From the NCBI GenBank assembly GCA_031287815.1, contig JAITSM010000007.1:1-11735 (forward strand): a DNA stretch of 11,735 bases, given 5' to 3'. The position numbers and the translations under genes were made by a program. Under the pieces are notes generated by a model that ran no database searches, was not told the origin of the DNA, and was given only the letters and a program-made list of their open reading frames with translations. Shown piece after piece: positions 7,887 to 11,735 of this stretch. Within the stretch, counting starts at the first letter, position 1, and every line of letters begins with the position of its first letter. This stretch comes from Prevotellaceae bacterium. GTDB taxonomy: Bacteria; Bacteroidota; Bacteroidia; Bacteroidales; UBA932.

Positions 7887-9909
7887 CGTAGCCCATTTTC
7901 ACCGTAATTCCTGCTTTTACCCAGCGGCCGGGTTGCGGGATGTTGCCGAAATCGGAGTAGTGGCGGTCGAATAAGTTGGTGGCTTCTACAAAAACGGTGT
8001 AGTGTTGGTTCTCCCAGTAAATTTTCAGGTCGCACAGCCAAAAGGGCGCAAAGGCCGTGGGCGCGTCCCGCTGCTTGGTTGCGGTATTATAGGGTTCGTA
8101 CACGCCGGCGCGTTGCCGGTAAGACCAGTGCCACGCCGCCGCCAGCTGCCGCCAGATGCCGTGTTGCAACGTCCCGGTAAACTGGTGGCTCATCTGTTCA
8201 ATGGTATAACTTACGGATTCATCCAGTTTCGGGTCGGCGTATAAATAGGCATAGTGCAGCGCGACCTTCTTCAAAAACCGCTGTTGCGGGGCGTAGGCTA
8301 TTTGCAGGTGGCCGCCGTAAGTGGCAATGTCGGCAATGTTTTCCGCATACCATAAATTATCCTCCTTTTTCACCCAGCTGATGGTCTGGTAGCCGTAGCG
8401 AAAAAACCCCAGCGCCGCCGCGCTCCAGAAGCCGTTGCGGTAACGCAGGGACAGCTCCCCGTTGATGGCTTCTTCGGGTTTTAAATCGATCGAGCCGCGC
8501 TGGTTGCCGGCGTGGTAATACAAGTCGGTAAACGTCGGCAGGCGGTAGCTGTTGCTGGCGGCGGCGTTCAGCTGCCAGCGGGGGGTGAAGTCATACGCCA
8601 GGTTGCCGCCGGCATACAGGCGGAAGCCGAACGCATTGTTTCCCGCGCCCATCAAGCCGAGGGTAGCGTGGAATTTTTGCACATGCAGCGTGTGCCGCAA
8701 AAATCCGCTGAGGTGGTTACGGTTTTTCCCCTGTATATAAAAAGCGTCTTCGCCTTTGATGGCTACGGGCGCGGCCAGTGAATCGCCCAGATTATTACTG
8801 TAAATATGTTCGTACCGGAAATTCATTCCGGCGGCAGTAGTTCCCCATTTGCTGATATAATCAAACTGTAGCAGCGCCCCGGCGACATCGGTGCGGTGAT
8901 AGTTGGGGCCGGCGTACCACGAGGCGGGGTTGCTGTGGAAGAGTTCATACCGGTCCTGGTGCTGCCGGTGGTAAATGGTAGCCGCCGCGCCCCACCGGCG
9001 CCGGTCGATGGTGTATTGCAGGCTCGACAGGAAGGTGCGCGTATGCTCATACTGGGTAGGATATTCCGGGCCGTAGAAATTATTCGCCCCGAAATCCTTG
9101 TTCTGGTAACCGAACTGCCCGTTGATAACGCCGTGGGGCGCGGTATAGCGCAGTTGCGCATAGAGGTTATCAATATCAAAATCGGTGTTGGCGGAGAAGC
9201 CGTCGCTTTTGCTTTTACCGGCAGACACGGCGGCGCGGAAGTTCTTTACCGCTATTGCCCCGGCGGCGTTATAATTTTGGAACTTGTGCATCCCCTGCAC
9301 CAGTCCGACGGTAATGCCGGATGCATCTTCCAATCCGGTAACGATGTTAATCGCGCCGCTGTAAGCCACCGCGCCGAATGTCCACGCGCCGGGGCCTTGC
9401 AGCACTTCGATGCGTACTACATTTTCCAGGTTCACGGGGATGTTCAGGGAATGATGGCCGGTTTGCGGGTCGGTGATGTTTACGCCGTTGAGGAGGATGA
9501 CCGTTTGGTCGAAAGTGCCGCCGCGGAGGGAAATGTCGGCCTGCACATTTTGGGGGCTGCGTGCACGGATGTCGACGCCTTCGACGTAGCGCAGCAGGTC
9601 GGAGAGGTTTTGGACAGCCGCCCGCTCAATGTCGCTGCGGGAGATAACGGCGACCACGTGCATCAGCGAGCGGAAGCGCGGAGGTCGCTCGCCGGTAACA
9701 GACACTTCGTCCAGTTCGCGCAGCGTATCCTGGGCGATGACGCCCGGCGCGCTTTGCGCCAGCGCCGGCTGTGCGCGCATGACGATAAGCGAGTACGCCA
9801 CGCAAATCACGCCGATTTTAACTACTTTTCCTAAGCTTGCGAAAGCGGCATAGGGCTTTCGCTTCCACCTCCGGAAACAAAGGATGGAAGGTTGTTTGGT
9901 TCGTTTCAT
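7867..9909 (-). CDS. TonB-dependent outer-membrane receptor, BtuB-like
   Basis: This protein of 680 residues is a gated outer-membrane porin for a chelate or cofactor, such as a metal chelate or cobalamin-like compound. The long N-terminus has a basic stretch (RRWKRKPYAAFASLGKVVK, 13-31), then a hydrophobic segment (32-44) and a likely cleavage site after ALA (49-51). The TonB box is ELDEVSVTG (65-73). The plug runs about 77-190 and contains ADISLRGGTFDQTVILLNGV, DPQTGHHSLNIP, IEVLQGPGAW and SGAINIVTG. The barrel includes SNSYRLPTFTDLYYHAGNQR and EATNLFDRHYSDFG. There is no carboxypeptidase-like or SusC-type extension and no SusD partner. The C-terminus ends GERTAH instead of the usual aromatic residue, and this tail is encoded by repeat words. 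No cobalamin riboswitch is visible in the 52-base gap from glmM, so the substrate is unassigned. Confidence 0.93.
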   Translation of the reverse strand: MKRTKQPSILCFRRWKRKPYAAFASLGKVVKIGVICVAYSLIVMRAQPALAQSAPGVIAQDTLRELDEVSVTGERPPRFRSLMHVVAVISRSDIERAAVQNLSDLLRYVEGVDIRARSPQNVQADISLRGGTFDQTVILLNGVNITDPQTGHHSLNIPVNLENVVRIEVLQGPGAWTFGAVAYSGAINIVTGLEDASGITVGLVQGMHKFQNYNAAGAIAVKNFRAAVSAGKSKSDGFSANTDFDIDNLYAQLRYTAPHGVINGQFGYQNKDFGANNFYGPEYPTQYEHTRTFLSSLQYTIDRRRWGAAATIYHRQHQDRYELFHSNPASWYAGPNYHRTDVAGALLQFDYISKWGTTAAGMNFRYEHIYSNNLGDSLAAPVAIKGEDAFYIQGKNRNHLSGFLRHTLHVQKFHATLGLMGAGNNAFGFRLYAGGNLAYDFTPRWQLNAAASNSYRLPTFTDLYYHAGNQRGSIDLKPEEAINGELSLRYRNGFWSAAALGFFRYGYQTISWVKKEDNLWYAENIADIATYGGHLQIAYAPQQRFLKKVALHYAYLYADPKLDESVSYTIEQMSHQFTGTLQHGIWRQLAAAWHWSYRQRAGVYEPYNTATKQRDAPTAFAPFWLCDLKIYWENQHYTVFVEATNLFDRHYSDFGNIPQPGRWVKAGITVKMGYGERTAH

Positions 9910-9920
9910 TTTTTTTAATT

Positions 9921-9988
9921 AGTTGTGAGTTGTGAGTCATGAGTTGCTGGCGCCAGCCACCTTATACTTCATACCTCATACTTTTCAT
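9921..9988. repeat. Heptad/GGCGCC repeat block 4, overlapping the glmM 3' end
   Basis: Words AGTTGTG (two copies), AGTCATG and AGTTGCT at 9921-9948 run into the 12-bp palindrome GCTGGCGCCAGC (9946-9957). After a few bases, heptads of the type CTTATAC, TTCATAC and CTCATAC continue at 9961-9988, within the last codons of glmM. The glmM TAA stop (9962-9964) is part of the first of these. The block fills nearly all of the gap between glmM and the TonB receptor gene. It has no T tract on either side of the palindrome, so read-through between the two genes is plausible. Confidence 0.75.
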
Positions 9989-11347
9989 GACTTCTGCGGC
10001 CAGCGCGTCTGCCTGTGCGGCGCCGGGGGCTTCGGCATAAATGCGGATAATCGGTTCGGTATTGGATTTACGCAAGTGCACCCATTTTTTCTCCCTGTCG
10101 AAATCAATACGCACGCCGTCAATATCGGTAATGCGTTGCGAGGAATACTGTTTCTTCATCTTCTCCAGCAGTGCATCAATGGGGGTATCCGGCATAAACT
10201 CCACTTTATTTTTGGAGATAAAATAAGCCGGGTAACTGTCGCGCAACTGCGCGCAGGAAATTTGTTTGCGCGCCAGGTGCGACAGGAACAACCCCACGCC
10301 AATCAACGCGTCGCGCCCATAGTGGAAATCGGGCATGATGACGCCGCCGTTGCCTTCGCCGCCGATGACGGCGTTCACCCGTTTCATTTCGGCCACTACG
10401 TTTACTTCGCCTACGGCGGAGGCGAAATAGCTGCCGCCGCGCGCCTCCGTTACATCGCGCAAAGCCCGCGACGACGATAGATTGGACACGGTGTTGCCCG
10501 GCCGGTGCGACAACACGTAATCGGCTACGGCTACCAGCGTATATTCTTCGCCGAACATCGTGCCGTCTTCGCAAACCAGCGCCAGGCGGTCTACGTCGGG
10601 GTCAACGGCAATGCCCAATTGTGCATTTTCCGCTACGGTCTTTTTAGATAACTCCCATAGGTTTTCCGGCAACGGCTCGGGCGTATGTGCAAACCGGCCG
10701 GTAGGCTCGCAAAACAGCGGGACCGTCTCCACCCCCAGCGCCGCCAGTAATTTCGGGACGGCCACGCCGCCCACCGAATTTACGGCGTCCACCACCACCT
10801 TGAAACCCGCCCTGTAAATCGCATCCACATCGACCAGCGGATAATTAAGAACGGCTTCTATATGCCGGTCGGTGTACGTACTGTTTTCCGTTAGCGTTCC
10901 CAGTGCACCCGCGTCCGCAAAAACACAGCCGCGCTGTTCCGCCAGCTCCAGCAGGGCTTTGCCGTCGGCGGCGTCCAAGAACTCGCCTTCGCTGTTCAGT
11001 AATTTCAGCGCATTCCATTCCGCCGGATTGTGCGACGCCGTGAGGATAATGCCCCCGTCGGCCTGTTCGTACGTAACCGCCATCGCGGTGGTCGGCGTAG
11101 TCGCCAACCCCAGATAGGCCACGTCCACGCCGCAGCCCATCAGCGTTCCGCAGACAATACGCTGCACCATCTCGCCCGAAATACGTGCATCACGGCCGAC
11201 AACCACCTTCAGCCTTCCCTCCCTGCGTTGCCGCAGCCAGCCGGCATAAGCCGCCGAAAATTTCACAAGGTCTGCCGGCGTCAGCGCTTCCCCCGCTGTC
11301 CCGCCCACCGTTCCGCGAATACCGGAAATAGATTTTATAAGTGTCAT
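9962..11347 (-). CDS. glmM: Phosphoglucosamine mutase (alpha-D-phosphohexomutase family)
   Basis: This cytoplasmic enzyme of 461 residues is expected to interconvert glucosamine-6-phosphate and glucosamine-1-phosphate, supplying UDP-GlcNAc for peptidoglycan and lipopolysaccharide. All four active-site signatures are present: TASHNP (103-108) with the phosphorylated Ser105, the metal loop DPDVDR (249-254), the sugar-binding GGEGNGG (329-335) and the phosphate-binding RKSNTEPI (426-433). The opening MTLIKSISGIRGT and the overall length match GlmM proteins of Bacteroidales as I know them, which fixes the start. Phosphomannomutase or phosphoglucomutase activity is an alternative within the same superfamily. 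The last eight residues, MKSMRYEV, are encoded by repeat words. It is probably co-transcribed with the TonB receptor gene 52 bases downstream. Confidence 0.95.
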   Translation of the reverse strand: MTLIKSISGIRGTVGGTAGEALTPADLVKFSAAYAGWLRQRREGRLKVVVGRDARISGEMVQRIVCGTLMGCGVDVAYLGLATTPTTAMAVTYEQADGGIILTASHNPAEWNALKLLNSEGEFLDAADGKALLELAEQRGCVFADAGALGTLTENSTYTDRHIEAVLNYPLVDVDAIYRAGFKVVVDAVNSVGGVAVPKLLAALGVETVPLFCEPTGRFAHTPEPLPENLWELSKKTVAENAQLGIAVDPDVDRLALVCEDGTMFGEEYTLVAVADYVLSHRPGNTVSNLSSSRALRDVTEARGGSYFASAVGEVNVVAEMKRVNAVIGGEGNGGVIMPDFHYGRDALIGVGLFLSHLARKQISCAQLRDSYPAYFISKNKVEFMPDTPIDALLEKMKKQYSSQRITDIDGVRIDFDREKKWVHLRKSNTEPIIRIYAEAPGAAQADALAAEVMKSMRYEV

Positions 11348-11351
11348 AAAG

Positions 11352-11428
11352 GAATTATGAATTAAGAGTTATGAGTTATGAGTTATGGGTGCTATTTAAA
11401 TTCATAATTCATAATTCAATTAATTAAA
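11352..11428. repeat. Heptad repeat block 5 in the glmM leader
   Basis: Eleven consecutive 7-bp units can be read from 11352 to 11428: GAATTAT, GAATTAA, three GAGTTAT, a central region, two TTCATAA and TTCAATT. The arms GAATTATGAATT (11352-11363) and AATTCATAATTC (11399-11410) are perfect reverse complements. This block has no GGCGCC connector. It starts 4 bases before the glmM start codon, and if the promoter at 11438-11445 is correct it makes up most of the glmM 5' leader and could fold over the start region. Confidence 0.75.
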
Positions 11429-11437
11429 TTTTGCTTG

Positions 11438-11445
11438 CAAATGTA
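11438..11445 (-). promoter_or_regulatory. Candidate -7 box for glmM
   Basis: Read on the minus strand the sequence is TACATTTG, a match to the Bacteroidota TAnnTTTG box. It lies about 90 bases before the glmM ATG. No convincing -33 TTG element was found at the expected distance. Transcription from here would include repeat block 5 in the leader. Confidence 0.45.
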
Positions 11446-11487
11446 CAAAAAACAATTGAGAATGGAGCAGCCCTGCGGGCTTATTTA

Positions 11488-11735
11488 ATGGAGAATGTGA
11501 CTAATTTCTTAATGTGCTAATGTGACTAATTTCTTAATGTGACTAATTTCTTAATGTGCTAATGTGACTAATTAGCTGGCGCCAGCTCACTTTCAACTTT
11601 CAACTTTCAACTTTCAACTTTCAACTTTCAACTTTCAACTTTCAACTGCCTACCGCCCTCCGGCGCCAGCCCAATTAGTCACATTAGCACATTAGTCACA
11701 TTAGCACATTAAAGAAGGCGCCAGTCGTGTTCGCG
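11488..11735. repeat. Composite repeat block 6: nested inverted repeat with GGCGCC connectors
   Basis: The left part (about 11497-11573) is made of TAATGTG-, TAATTTC-type words spaced 8-9 bases. It ends in the 14-bp palindrome at 11574-11587 (AGCTGGCGCCAGCT). After the TTTCAAC array comes a connector with GGCGCC at 11662-11667. The facing arm at 11673-11712 repeats the left words in reverse complement: 11552-11573 pairs perfectly with 11673-11694 over 22 bases. A third GGCGCC lies at 11717-11722, and the block may continue beyond the window. A short hairpin (11469-11481) precedes it. No gene is seen in 11348-11735. Confidence 0.85.
11591..11646. repeat. Perfect tandem array, eight copies of TTTCAAC
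   Basis: Eight uninterrupted identical 7-bp copies occupy the centre of block 6, between two GGCGCC connectors and inside the facing arms. The perfect identity suggests recent expansion or an actively slipping tract. Array length may vary between strains. Confidence 0.95.

Noticed and set aside
8896..9834. Plus-strand open frame of 312 codons
   Set aside because: It is antisense to the TonB receptor plug and barrel, whose motifs are clear, and its translation matches no family I recognise.
9910..9961. Cobalamin riboswitch before the BtuB-like receptor
   Set aside because: The gap is only 52 bases and is filled by repeat block 4, which is too short for the riboswitch and lacks its B12-box signature.
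5916..11347. Functional link between the GH123-like enzyme and GlmM through amino-sugar metabolism
   Set aside because: The genes are in separate convergent transcription units and GlmM is a housekeeping enzyme, so adjacency is weak evidence.
11488..11735. CRISPR array
   Set aside because: The repeats are 7-9 bases and contiguous, without 30-base unique spacers, and no cas gene is present.

Overview
The window looks like part of a Bacteroidota genome, most likely Bacteroidales. The evidence is a SusC/SusD outer-membrane pair, a GlmM of the form seen in Bacteroides-like bacteria, two promoter candidates matching the Bacteroidota TAnnTTTG -7 box, and A/T-rich translation starts without clear Shine-Dalgarno sequences. 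No tRNA, rRNA, CRISPR array, transposase or phage gene was found.

Layout. Positions 1-563 hold no convincing gene: a small hairpin, a rho-independent terminator (161-192), a repeat block (194-299), then an A/T-rich promoter region and leader. A plus-strand operon follows: a SusC-type TonB-dependent transporter (564-4022), a SusD-type lipoprotein (4034-5878) and an exported DUF4091/GH123-like protein (5916-7649). It has the form of a minimal polysaccharide utilization locus. SusC and SusD would bind and import a glycan, and the third protein may trim it, possibly at N-acetylhexosamine residues. No regulator is present and SusC lacks the STN signalling domain. Convergent to this lie two minus-strand genes, probably co-transcribed: glmM (11347-9962), for amino-sugar precursors of the cell wall, then a second TonB-dependent receptor of BtuB-like type (9909-7867) with unknown substrate. 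The minus-strand genes are visibly richer in G+C than the exported glycan gene.

The most unusual content is intergenic. Every substantial gap outside the glycan operon holds a modular repeat built of degenerate words, mostly 7 bp long, joined to connectors centred on GGCGCC. The word sequence differs at each site, but the period and the connector recur. Several blocks contain facing arms, including a perfect 48-bp palindrome at 7659-7706 and a nested inverted repeat around eight TTTCAAC copies at 11591-11646. The stop codons of three genes (the DUF4091 protein, the TonB receptor and glmM) lie inside these words, so the elements run into the 3' ends of genes. They resemble in principle the heptanucleotide STRR repeats of cyanobacteria. 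Their origin and role here are not known to me.
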